From: DASSUW01 sp963806395
GTDB taxonomy: Bacteria; Actinomycetota; Thermoleophilia; Solirubrobacterales; Solirubrobacteraceae
NCBI GenBank assembly: GCA_963806395.1
Contig: CAWDYI010000016.1
Coordinates: 129,032-193,031 of the forward strand
Direction: 5' to 3'
DNA length: 64,000 bases
Part shown: positions 10,336-18,420 of the stretch, piece by piece
Layout: every line of letters begins with the position of its first letter
How positions within the stretch are numbered: the stretch's first letter is position 1
Notes under the pieces: model-generated
Told to the model about the DNA's origin: nothing
The model's input: the letters and a program-made list of their open reading frames with translations, nothing else
The model's database searches: none
Program-made: the position numbers and the translations under genes

Positions 10336-10580
10336 GCGTCGTCGTCGATGACGGCGATCGCCTGCCCTGCGACGACGGCGTCCTCGTTCTCGACCAGGAA
10401 CTCGACGAGCTTTCCGCCGGCCTCGGCCTCGACCGCCTGGAAGTTCTTCATTATCTCCACCAGCCCGATCGTCGCCCCCGACTCGACCGCAGAGCCCTCG
10501 GAGGCGAACGGCTCGCTCTCCGGGTCGGGACGGCGGTAGAAGACGCCAGGGATGGGGGTCAGGACTTCATGTCGTGCCAT
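10332..10580 (-). CDS. accB: biotin carboxyl carrier protein (biotinyl domain only)
   Basis: An 82-residue biotinyl/lipoyl domain starting at ATG 10580. The lysine acceptor sits in VEIMKNFQAV near residue 45, where most carriers read AMKM. The MK pair is kept, so biotinylation remains likely. There is no N-terminal extension, unlike housekeeping AccB. It overlaps pxpA by 14 bases upstream and the biotin carboxylase by four bases downstream. Carriers of this short form are known in pxp-type clusters. Confidence 0.85.
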
Positions 10581-11301
10581 GGGCTCCTCTCGGCAGCGCT
10601 TCGTTGAGGGCGCGCGCGAGCGCGGGCGCGCCCGGCGTGTCGGAGTGGATGCACACCGTGTCGGCGCGCATCGGGATCTCACGACCCGAGCGCGCGACCG
10701 CCACCCCTTCCTCGACCACGCGCACCGCCCGCCGCGCGGCCTCGACCGGGTCGTACGCGACGTGGGTGCGGGTGATGACCAGCGAGCCGTCGTCGTCGTA
10801 GTCCAGGTCGGCGTAGTACTCGGCGACGAACTCGACACCGCGCCGGGCGTAGACGGTCTCGTGCATGGTGCCGGCCATCCCGAGTACCGGGACCCCGAGC
10901 GCCTCGGCGGCGTCGGCGACCGCGTCGGCGACCTCCTCGTCACGCGCGGCGCGGCCGTAGAGCGCGCCGTGCGGCTTGAGGTGGTTGAGCTCGAGGCCCT
11001 CGGCGTCCAGGAACGCGCGCAGCGCGCCGGCCTGGTAGAGGACCGCCGCCGTCAGCTCGGCCGGGTCCATCTCGATCTCGCGGCGGCCGAAGCCCTGCAG
11101 GTCCGGGTAGCTCGGGTGCGCGCCGACCCGTACCCCGTGGGCCTTCGCCAGGGCGACCGTGTCGCGCATCACGACCGGGTCGCCGGCGTGGAAGCCGCAC
11201 GCCACGTTCGCCAGCGCGATGTGCGGCATGATCGCCTCGTCGTCGCCGAGGCGCCACATCCCGTACGCCTCGCCTATATCGCAGTTCAGCGCGACGCTCA
11301 C
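10567..11301 (-). CDS. pxpA: PxpA, LamB/YcsF family 5-oxoprolinase subunit A
   Basis: The 244-residue LamB/YcsF protein begins at GTG 11301 with VSVALNCDIGEAYGMW, the family signature. IALANVACGFHAGDP, GAHPSYPDLQGFGRREIEM and HLKPHGALYG follow, carrying the conserved histidines and aspartates of the polysaccharide-deacetylase-like fold. PxpA catalyses the ring-opening part of bacterial 5-oxoprolinase. The start overlaps the transporter stop (GTGA), so uptake and catabolism are co-translated. Confidence 0.93.
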   Translation of the reverse strand: MSVALNCDIGEAYGMWRLGDDEAIMPHIALANVACGFHAGDPVVMRDTVALAKAHGVRVGAHPSYPDLQGFGRREIEMDPAELTAAVLYQAGALRAFLDAEGLELNHLKPHGALYGRAARDEEVADAVADAAEALGVPVLGMAGTMHETVYARRGVEFVAEYYADLDYDDDGSLVITRTHVAYDPVEAARRAVRVVEEGVAVARSGREIPMRADTVCIHSDTPGAPALARALNEALPRGAHGTT

Positions 11302-12935
11302 ACCGGCGTCACCGCCGGCTCGGCGTCGGTCTCGCGCGCCTCGCGGCGGGCAGCGGCGTAGAACGCCGTGCCGGTCGCGCAGGCCGCGCAGATGGCCTGC
11401 TGCCCGGCTGTCGGGTCGCGGTCCATCTCGCGCGCGAGGTAGGACTTCTCGCAGCGGTGGCAGCGCACGCGCGCCTCCCAGGCGTCGGGGACCTCGAGCG
11501 CCGGGTCGTTGGGCCGCGCCATCGCGAACCAGCCCGGGCGCGCCGCACGGGTCGCGGCGGCGTACACGCCGAACGCGATCACGAACGTCAGCAGCAGGCC
11601 CCAGGTGTCGAAGAACTGGCTCTCCGTGGTGTCGGTGATCTTGAGGATCACGCCGACGGCGGTCGCCGCGACCCAGGCCGTGACGCCGCCCGGGTTGAAG
11701 GCCGGGATGCGGCCGGGCCGGAACTCGAGGCCGTCGAGCTTGTGGTGGTGGCCGCGCAGGTACCACACGTGCGCGAGCGCGACGCCGACCCAGGCGACGA
11801 TTGCGATGCCCTGGTAGTTGAGCGCATCGAACACGTAGCTGAACACGTTGGTCAGCATGAGCAGGTACCCGACCGCACACGCCACCAGGACCCACGCGGT
11901 CCGCGGCAGGTTGAACCGGAAGACGCGCGAGAAGAAGCTCTGGAAGTTCGTCGACGCCAGGTACAGGTTCACGGTGTTGATGCGCATCTGGGTGATCACG
12001 ATCAGCGCCAGTCCCAGGATGCCCGTCAGGCCGACGATCTGCACCGGCAGCGCGCTCTCCTGGCCGGCGAGCTCCTCGAACGAGATGCCGAAGGTCGACA
12101 CCAGCAGGATCCCGAGCAGGCCGTTCACGAGGAAGGTCAGCACGTAGTACAGCCAGCCGAACGTGACCGCGATGTGGTAGCGCTCGTCCTCCGGGCGGGC
12201 GAGACGGGCGAAGTCCATCGTGAACATCATCAGGATCCAGACACCCATGTAGGCGCTGAACGCCTGCAGCCACGGGAGCGTGGTGCCGGGCGCGGCCTCG
12301 GTGTCGGGCAGGAAGCCGTTGTAGCCCTGGTCGGCGAGCGCCCAGATCACGACCGCGGCGAGCGTGACCGCGTAGAACGGAAGCAGGAAGCCGTTGAGGC
12401 GGTCGAGCCAGGTCCGCACGCCGCGCCAGACGAGCGGCGCGGTCGAGAAGATCACGATCGCGTACCACAGGTCCAGCGAGCCTCCGAAGTAGGTCTGGGC
12501 CGCGACCGCGATCACCGAGCCCTCGAACACCAGGTAATAGGTCGCCGTCGCGGCGAAGATCAGCGTCGCGATGGCGGCGCCGACGAAGCCGAACATGCTG
12601 CGCGAGAACAGCGCGACGGTGAGCCCGCTGGTCGACGCGACGCGCGTGATCACGGTGTTGATCAGGGCGTAGGCGACGACCGTGAGCGCGATCCCGATCA
12701 GCGCGTTGACCGTGCCGTAGGCGAGCGCGATGAACGCCGCGAAGTACATGTAGAAGAACGCGGTCATCACCGCGTACCACGCCATGGTCAGCTTGAACCG
12801 GTCCATCCGCCAGGTCCGCGGGACCACGTGTAGCGAGTAGTCCTCGCTGGCGGCCTCCGCGACGACCCGCGGGTCATCGGTGTCAGAGACCTCGAGCGGC
12901 GGCAGCGGCGTCGCCCTGGTGACATCCAAAGTCAT
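11298..12935 (-). CDS. NCS1/cytosine-permease-family transporter with a C-terminal zinc-ribbon-like tail
   Basis: A 545-residue membrane protein with about 12 hydrophobic segments between residues 55 and 470, related to the purine-cytosine/hydantoin permease (NCS1) family. A hydrophilic N-terminus is followed by WRMDRFKLTMAWYAVMTAF, then repeated helices. After the last helix the tail holds two CxxC pairs (C492/C495 and C516/C519) spaced like a small zinc ribbon, which is unusual for this family. ATG 12935 was chosen because AGGGGGG lies about eight bases upstream. It heads the eight-gene amide operon and probably imports its substrate. The substrate is unknown; hydantoins, pyrimidines and allantoin are family precedents. 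Confidence 0.85.
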   Translation of the reverse strand: MTLDVTRATPLPPLEVSDTDDPRVVAEAASEDYSLHVVPRTWRMDRFKLTMAWYAVMTAFFYMYFAAFIALAYGTVNALIGIALTVVAYALINTVITRVASTSGLTVALFSRSMFGFVGAAIATLIFAATATYYLVFEGSVIAVAAQTYFGGSLDLWYAIVIFSTAPLVWRGVRTWLDRLNGFLLPFYAVTLAAVVIWALADQGYNGFLPDTEAAPGTTLPWLQAFSAYMGVWILMMFTMDFARLARPEDERYHIAVTFGWLYYVLTFLVNGLLGILLVSTFGISFEELAGQESALPVQIVGLTGILGLALIVITQMRINTVNLYLASTNFQSFFSRVFRFNLPRTAWVLVACAVGYLLMLTNVFSYVFDALNYQGIAIVAWVGVALAHVWYLRGHHHKLDGLEFRPGRIPAFNPGGVTAWVAATAVGVILKITDTTESQFFDTWGLLLTFVIAFGVYAAATRAARPGWFAMARPNDPALEVPDAWEARVRCHRCEKSYLAREMDRDPTAGQQAICAACATGTAFYAAARREARETDAEPAVTPV

Positions 12936-12974
12936 GGACGTATGACCCCCCTCATCTCCCTCGGTGGTGGGCGT

Positions 12975-13003
12975 CTTGTAAACGTCCAACCTCCAAATGT
13001 CAA
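12975..13003 (-). promoter_or_regulatory. promoter of the transporter-pxp-acc-hyu operon
   Basis: On the minus strand TTGACA (13003-12998) is followed after 17 bases by TACAAG (12980-12975), a strong sigma70-like pair. The leader to ATG 12935 is about 33 bases and contains the Shine-Dalgarno. The partly symmetric TTGTAAACGTCCAA (12976-12989) overlaps the -10 region and is a candidate operator for the divergent GntR regulator. Confidence 0.6.
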
Positions 13004-13007
13004 GCCT

Positions 13008-13037
13008 TTGCCCTTCGCCCCGGCAGCGCTCTATGAT
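13008..13037 (+). promoter_or_regulatory. promoter of the GntR regulator gene, likely leaderless
   Basis: TTGCCC (13008-13013), an 18-base spacer and TATGAT (13032-13037) precede the GTG start at 13046 by only eight bases. Transcription should therefore begin at or next to the start codon, giving a leaderless message. No Shine-Dalgarno is present, in agreement. The promoter abuts the divergent operon promoter, so one bound regulator could affect both. Confidence 0.5.
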
Positions 13038-13045
13038 CGGGCGCG

Positions 13046-13900
13046 GTGTCGCGCGAACCCTCGTTTGTCCCGCGCCCGATCCAGACGACGAGCGCGGCGC
13101 AGCAGATCGCCGATCAGCTGCGGATGGCGGTGCTGCTGGGTCAGCTCCCGCCGGGGCAGCGGCTGCCGTCGGAGGCGGAGCTCGCCGCCGAGTACTCGGT
13201 CAGCCGCGGAACGATCCGCGAGACGATGAAGCTGCTGTCGGCGGCCGGCCTCGTCGAGGCCACGCGCGGGGCCACCGGCGGGACGTTCGTGCGCGTGCCC
13301 GGCCCCGGGACCGCGGCGGCCCACATGGGCGACGCGATCTCGTTGTGGTTCAACGCGGGCAGCACGTCGCTCGCCGAGCTCAACGAGGCCCGCGCCTGGA
13401 TCGAGCGCGGCTGCGTGCTGATGGCGACGCGCAACGCGCGCGACCCAGAGCTCGAGGCGATCCGCGCCGCGGTCGAGGCGATGGAGGTGCAGGGCCTGAC
13501 GATCGACGACATGCTCGAGCTCGACATCGACTTTCACGTCGCTGTGAGCCGCGCCGCCCGCAACGCGGTGATGGAGCTCGCGATGAACGCGATCCACCTC
13601 ACGCGGCCCTACACGAACACGATGCTCGTGCCACTGCTCTCGATCGAGGCGATCGCGGCCCAGCACCGGGCGATATACGAGGCGATCGCCGCGCGCGACG
13701 AGGCCGCGGCCGACGCCGCGTTCGCCAGCCATATGCAGCACTTGGACGACGTTCGCGAGCAGGCGCTGGCCGACCAGCGCCCGGAGGACGTGCGGATCGA
13801 GGCGCTGTCCAGCGAGGCCCACCCGCAGATCGAGCGCATCCGCGCGCGCGTCCTCGGCGGCGCCACGCTGCCCGAGCTCCGCCCGGCCGCCGACCGCTGA
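13046..13900 (+). CDS. GntR-family regulator, FadR (FCD) subfamily
   Basis: A 284-residue regulator starting at GTG 13046. Residues about 15-85 form the winged helix (QIADQLRMAVLLGQLPPGQRLPSE as two segments, then YSVSRGTIRETMKLL). The C-terminal FCD domain shows the metal-binding pattern DIDFHVAVSRAARN near 155-168, AQHRAIYEAIAARD near 205, and a later histidine. FCD domains bind small carboxylates with a metal. It is divergent from the transporter-pxp-acc-hyu operon, with only about 110 bases between the two starts, so it most likely controls that operon in response to its substrate or product. Confidence 0.9.
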   Translation: MSREPSFVPRPIQTTSAAQQIADQLRMAVLLGQLPPGQRLPSEAELAAEYSVSRGTIRETMKLLSAAGLVEATRGATGGTFVRVPGPGTAAAHMGDAISLWFNAGSTSLAELNEARAWIERGCVLMATRNARDPELEAIRAAVEAMEVQGLTIDDMLELDIDFHVAVSRAARNAVMELAMNAIHLTRPYTNTMLVPLLSIEAIAAQHRAIYEAIAARDEAAADAAFASHMQHLDDVREQALADQRPEDVRIEALSSEAHPQIERIRARVLGGATLPELRPAADR

Positions 13901-13914
13901 GCCGCCCGCCGCGG

Positions 13915-14727
13915 CTAGCGCGTGAGCCAGGCGCGGACTTCGTTGGTCAGCGGCACCGGCGCGTCGAGATGCACGAGATGCCCCGCGCCCGCGATGCGCC
14001 GCACGGTCGCGCCGGAGATCAGGTCCGCGAGCCGGTCGGCGACGTCGACCGGGATCCAGGTGTCGTCAGTGCCCCACAGGATGCGCACGGGGAGATCCAG
14101 GTCAGGCAGCCGGCTCTGGATCTCCTCGAGGAAGCGCTCGTCGGTCTGCGCGATCTGGCGATAGAAGGCGGGCTTGCCGTCGTCCGTCGTCCACGGCTCC
14201 AACAGCATGGCGAGGTCCTCGTCGCGCAGGCCGCGGTGGCTTGCGCCCTGGATGTAGGCACTGACGATCGCGGCGTGGATGTAGTCGGGGATCTCCGCCA
14301 TCACGTCGGCGTGCTCCCGTACGAAGCGGAAGAACGGCGAGCCGGTGGGCGGGATGGCGACGACGTCGACGAGCATGAGCGACCGGTACTCGGCCTCGTG
14401 GAACAGATGCGCGCGCAGCGAGACCGCGCCGCCGAAGTCGTGGGCCACGACACGCGGCCGGTCGAGCTCCCAGTGACCGAGCAGATCGGCGAACAGCTCG
14501 CCCTGGACGCCGAAGTCGACGCGATGATCGGCCAGCTTCGATGACTGGCCGTATCCCGGCATGTCCCACAGGTGGACGGTGAAGTCGCTCTGCAGCGCCT
14601 CGGCGAACGGCGCCCACAGACGCGAAGACCACGGCGTGCCGTGACAGAACACGACCGGCGGACCGGAGCCCGACCGGCCCCACGCGACGTCCCGACCCTG
14701 CCAGCTGAAGCGTTCGTGGAGGCGCAT
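13915..14727 (-). CDS. alpha/beta hydrolase, haloalkane dehalogenase/epoxide hydrolase-like
   Basis: The 270-residue protein has an oxyanion HGTPWSSRLW near residue 28 and the nucleophile elbow VVAHDFGGAV near 95. An aspartate sits in the nucleophile position, as in haloalkane and fluoroacetate dehalogenases and epoxide hydrolases, not the serine of esterases. WGTDDTW near 215 and GAGHLVHLDAP near 245 carry the acid and histidine. I used ATG 14727; an in-frame ATG at 14769 would add 14 unconvincing residues. It converges on the GntR gene. The real substrate is unknown. Confidence 0.85.
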   Translation of the reverse strand: MRLHERFSWQGRDVAWGRSGSGPPVVFCHGTPWSSRLWAPFAEALQSDFTVHLWDMPGYGQSSKLADHRVDFGVQGELFADLLGHWELDRPRVVAHDFGGAVSLRAHLFHEAEYRSLMLVDVVAIPPTGSPFFRFVREHADVMAEIPDYIHAAIVSAYIQGASHRGLRDEDLAMLLEPWTTDDGKPAFYRQIAQTDERFLEEIQSRLPDLDLPVRILWGTDDTWIPVDVADRLADLISGATVRRIAGAGHLVHLDAPVPLTNEVRAWLTR

Positions 14728-14770
14728 CTCGACGGAAGCCGCTCGGACGCTACACGATCGATCGGCCACC

Positions 14771-15310
14771 TCAGCCGGCTGCCGGGGGACTCCCTGCGAC
14801 GGCGTCCTCCAGGGCCTTCGCCGCCTCCGGCCCTAGGTGATGACGAACCAGGCGGCCACCATGGTGCTCGAAGGCGGAGACCATCGAGTCCGCGTGCTCG
14901 GGACTGGCGAGGAGGAGCACAGCCGACGATCTCTCGGGAACCTCTGCACGGACGTCGTCGATGAACGCGTCGTGAAGATGGGGGACGTGTTTGGACTCAC
15001 TCACCCCGCCCGCCGTGCCTCCGGCCACGAGCCCGACCGCGAGCCCCGCCGGCCCGAAGAAGATCCCGACGACGGCGCCGGTCAGCGCTCCCTCGGCGGT
15101 GCGCTTGCCGATCACGTCTCCCTGCTCGTCCAGATCGACGTAGCGGCCCGCGAACGTGCCGCGCACCACGATCCGGTCGTGCCGGTGGTGCTCGACGAAC
15201 GCGATCTCGTGGACCCAGGGCGCGTCGCCGGAAGCGTCGAGCACGTCCGCGTACGCCCGTTCGGCGCCCTCGATGTGATCGAAGATCAAGAGCGCGAGGT
15301 CGAGGCTCAT
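14771..15310 (-). CDS. DUF1269-family protein
   Basis: A 179-residue protein matching the DUF1269 pattern: an N-terminal ferredoxin-like segment (LALLIFDHIEGAERAYADVL), then AEGALTGAVVGIFFGPAGLAVGLVAGG written as a glycine-rich hydrophobic hairpin near residues 75-100, and a C-terminal half with PERSSAVLLLASPEHAD. The glycine-rich stretch may insert in or associate with membranes. The function is unknown. It is a single gene between the hydrolase and the divergent channel gene. Confidence 0.8.
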   Translation of the reverse strand: MSLDLALLIFDHIEGAERAYADVLDASGDAPWVHEIAFVEHHRHDRIVVRGTFAGRYVDLDEQGDVIGKRTAEGALTGAVVGIFFGPAGLAVGLVAGGTAGGVSESKHVPHLHDAFIDDVRAEVPERSSAVLLLASPEHADSMVSAFEHHGGRLVRHHLGPEAAKALEDAVAGSPPAAG

Positions 15311-15438
15311 AGTCGCAAGCTAGGAGGAAGGGCTGTCGCCCACATCCTCCCAACCGGGTGATTCCAACAACACGCCCGCAGCGGTCGACGCCGCCGGCGC
15401 AAGCAGGAAGGCGACCCACAGCCGCGAAGCCAGCGGCG

Positions 15439-15870
15439 ATGGCCGACGAGACACGGCTCGAGACGCGCATCGACAGCGCGCTCGCGCGGGCAACCACCCC
15501 GCGCGGCGCCGCGATCGTGATCGCCGCGACGTCGACGGCGATGACGATCGTTGCCGGCGTGCTCGTGACCATCGTCGACCGCGAGAGCTTTCCGACGCTC
15601 GGGTCGGGCCTGTGGTGGGCGGTCCAGACCGTGACGACGGTGGGCTACGGCGACAACGTTCCGGCCTCATTCCTGGGACGCACCGTCGCGGTGGCCGTGA
15701 TGCTGCTCGGCATCGGCTTCCTGACGGTCATCACGGCCGCGATCACGAGCACGTTCGTGGCGCGCTCTCGGCGCGAGAGAACGGCCTCGGCATCGCCGAC
15801 CGCCGAGCAGCTCCGCGCACTCGACGAGCGGCTCGAACGGATCGAAGCCGCACTCACCCGTCCGCGTTAG
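15439..15870 (+). CDS. two-helix potassium channel-type protein
   Basis: A 143-residue membrane protein with one helix near residues 20-45, the selectivity filter TVTTVGYGD near 70, a second helix (VAVAVMLLGIGFLTVITAAI in part) near 85-110, and a charged coiled tail (LRALDERLERIEAALT). TVGYGD is the K+ channel filter. I chose ATG 15439, directly before the soluble lead; an in-frame GTG at 15358 would add 27 proline-rich residues. Its end overlaps the MFS gene on the other strand by 17 bases. Confidence 0.87.
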   Translation: MADETRLETRIDSALARATTPRGAAIVIAATSTAMTIVAGVLVTIVDRESFPTLGSGLWWAVQTVTTVGYGDNVPASFLGRTVAVAVMLLGIGFLTVITAAITSTFVARSRRERTASASPTAEQLRALDERLERIEAALTRPR

Positions 15871-17353
15871 CGGTCGGGATCGTGTGCGTGGTCGACGCGG
15901 CGGCGGCGGCGCGATCGATCGCCCGCGCACCGATGAGGCGGTGGCCCGCGAGCAGCCTGACGAGGGCCACGCCGGCGGCCGCCCAGACCGCCATCGTCAA
16001 CGACGCGGCCGCGAGGCCGGCGGCGAGCGCGTCGGCGGCCGACTCGCCGGCCTCCTGCTGATCGTTGGTGACGGCGTTGAAGATCGCCGCCACGATCGCG
16101 ACCGCGACCGCAGCTCCGATGTAGCGGGCCATGTTCGAGATGCCGGACGCCTGTCCGACGTCATCCGGGGACACGGACGCCGTCGATCCCGACGACGCCG
16201 GGCCGTTCGCCACGCCGAGGCCGATCGCGAGCGCGACCAGCGGGCCCACGAAGGCCGCGTACGTCCAGGACGACTCGACGAACGCCAGGACGGCGAATCC
16301 GGCGGCTGCGAGGCCGAACCCCAGCGCCACGGCCGCCCCGCCGCCGATCCGGCCCGCGAGCGGCGCGATCAACGGCGTGATCGCGATCATGCCGGCCGCC
16401 GCGGGCAGCGTCGCCAGACCGGCCTCCAACGCGCTCATCCCGAACGCGGCCGGATTCTGGAAGTACAGGCTCAGCACGTACATGAGCGCGTTGATCGTGC
16501 CCGCGACGATGAGGATCGCCAGCGTCGCCCCGACGAGCACGCGGTTGCGCAGCAGCTCGAGGTCGACGAGCGGAGCGCTCGCCCGCCGCTCGACGCGGAG
16601 GAACACCACGGTCGCCACCACCGTGGTCGCGAAGCAGCCGAGCGTCGCTGCCGAGGCACAGCCCCAGTCGTTGCCCTTGCTGAGGGCCAGGATCAGCGGC
16701 GCGAGCACGAGCGCGATGAGCACCGTGCCGGCCCAGTCGATCGAGCGCGGGGCCTGCAGATCACGCGACTCCTGGACCGTCGCCAGCGTGAGCGGGACGC
16801 ACGCGGCCGCGATCGCAGCGTCGATCCAGAACAGCCCTTGCCAGCCGGTGCTCTCGACGAGCACGCCACCCACGAGCGGGCCGAGCGCTGCGCCCGCGGC
16901 AGAAGCGGCGCCCCACAGCGTGATCGCCTTGTTGCCCGGTACCGGACGCGGCGACCGAGAGCAGGCTCATGCCGCAGGCGAGGATCGTCGCGCCCGAGGC
17001 GCCCTGGATCATGCGGCCGCCGACAACGCCCGCGGCACTTGTGGACAGCGCGATCAACACGCACGACGCGACGAACAACGCCAGGCGAGAAAGATCTTCC
17101 GGCGCCCGACTACGTCCCCGAGCGCGCCGGCGGTCACGATCACGGCGGCGCCGACCAGCGAGTAGCCGGTCACGGCCCACTGCAGCTGCGCGACGGGCGC
17201 GCCGACGTCCTCACTGATCGACGGCAGCAGGATCGTGACCGCCGAGGTGTTCGCGTTGATCACGAGCGCCGAGATGCACGCGGCGGCGAGGACGCCACGG
17301 CCGGCCGGCCGATCGGCGGTGCGGTTACCCGTGGCCGCGTCGTGCGCCATCAC
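15854..17353 (-). pseudogene. DHA2-type MFS exporter with two frameshifts
   Basis: Three consecutive minus-strand frames together give one EmrB/QacA-type, 14-helix transporter of about 500 residues. The first piece (from 17353) holds ISALVINANTSAVTILLPSI and GYSLVGAAVIVTAGALGDVVGRRKIF, the motif A loop. The frame shifts near 17084 into LALFVASCVLIAL and GGRMIQGASGATI (motif C-like), then again near 16938 into GGVLVESTGWQGLFWIDAAI, running to the stop at 15854. Each break is repaired by one base, for example a C at 17084. The residues are otherwise well conserved, so sequencing indels or very recent mutation are both possible. Confidence 0.75.
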
Positions 17354-17447
17354 GGGTCGATCGGGTCCGTCGCCACGTCTGGCACGGAGCGAGGATTGAC
17401 CGTCGGCGCGCGCCGTGCCACCCGGTCCGCCTGTGCCCGATCGGGTG

Positions 17448-17463
17448 CCCGCATGCGTGCGGG
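17448..17463 (-). terminator. small hairpin between the MBL hydrolase and MFS genes
   Basis: CCCGCA, a TGCG loop and TGCGGG make a perfect six-pair stem about 45 bases after the MBL stop. There is no T-tract, so a terminator role is only suggested by position. Confidence 0.3.
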
Positions 17464-17508
17464 GACACCGGTGGGCATCAGCCGGCGGCGGCCGTGTTCG
17501 CGCCGTGT

Positions 17509-18255
17509 CTACACCCGGAGCTCGAGCCGCTCACCGGGCGCGAGTATCCGGACGGTGACCGGCGGGGCGCGGCCGGCGACGAGTTCCGCGAACCGGCGCG
17601 CGGGCATCCCCGGGTCGTCGCGCCACCAGACACGCGGCCCCGCCAGCGTGCCCCAGTGGATCGGCACCGCGATTCGCGGAGCCAGCAGCGCCGCTGCGCG
17701 AGCGGCACGCTCCGGGTCCATGTGCCCGGGCCCGACACGCGGGCCCCAGCCCCAGACCGGCAGGAGCGCGGCATCGAGGCCACCGGCCAGGTCGCGCATG
17801 CCGTCGAAGACGTCCGTATCGCCGAAGAACGCCACGCGAGTCGTCCCCTGGACGAGGAAGCCGACGGCCGGCAGCCGAGGCCCGACCGGGAAGCGACGTC
17901 CGTCGTGGGCCGCCGGCGTGGCGAGGACGGCCACCGCACCCACCCTCACGCTCGTTCCGACGGCCACTTCCGTGACCTCATGCCTCGTCCATCGCCGAAT
18001 GACCTGCGCGGATCCACGCGGCGCGATCACGGGGACGCCGCGAGGCACCCGCCTGAGCGACCGCAGATCGAGATGGTCGTGATGGGCATGGGAGATGAGG
18101 ACGGCGTCGACGCTCGGATGCGCGCGCGGCGCCGGCGCAATGCGGTGGATGTAGCCGACCCGTTCCGTGAGCACTGGATCCGTGAGCAGGCGAACGCCGT
18201 CCACGTCGATCAGCGTGGTCGCGTGGCCCACGAACGTGATCCCGTCACCCGGCAC
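17509..18255 (-). CDS. MBL-fold metallo-hydrolase, UlaG-like
   Basis: A 248-residue metallo-beta-lactamase-fold protein. The first strand reads GDGITFVGHATTLIDVDGVRLLTDPVL in two halves, followed by the zinc motif ISHAHHDHLDLRSL near residue 60. FFGDTDVFDGM (aspartate ligand) is near 135, LPVWGWGPRVGPGHMDPE near 155-170 and PIHWGTL near 190. This is the UlaG/YtnP-type arrangement found in lactonases and phosphoesterases. The GTG at 18255 is used as start; it lies just before the first strand. The substrate is unknown. Confidence 0.85.
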   Translation of the reverse strand: MPGDGITFVGHATTLIDVDGVRLLTDPVLTERVGYIHRIAPAPRAHPSVDAVLISHAHHDHLDLRSLRRVPRGVPVIAPRGSAQVIRRWTRHEVTEVAVGTSVRVGAVAVLATPAAHDGRRFPVGPRLPAVGFLVQGTTRVAFFGDTDVFDGMRDLAGGLDAALLPVWGWGPRVGPGHMDPERAARAAALLAPRIAVPIHWGTLAGPRVWWRDDPGMPARRFAELVAGRAPPVTVRILAPGERLELRV

Positions 18256-18420
18256 GCGCCGAGGTTCGCACGACGCGCCGGACCGCGCACGGCCCGGTAG
18301 CGCTCTTCGCAGGAGCGGCGCTCCAGCGGGTGGCCGAATGCCTGGCGTCCGTGCCACCGAGGGCGGATCGATGATGGATGCACTCGAGCCGCGTCCGCAG
18401 ACCTGGGTCTTCGTGCTGAA

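Noticed and set aside
15884..18082. Plus-strand open frame of 732 codons over the MFS and MBL genes
   Set aside because: Low-complexity arginine-rich translation; the minus-strand pieces carry MFS and MBL motifs.
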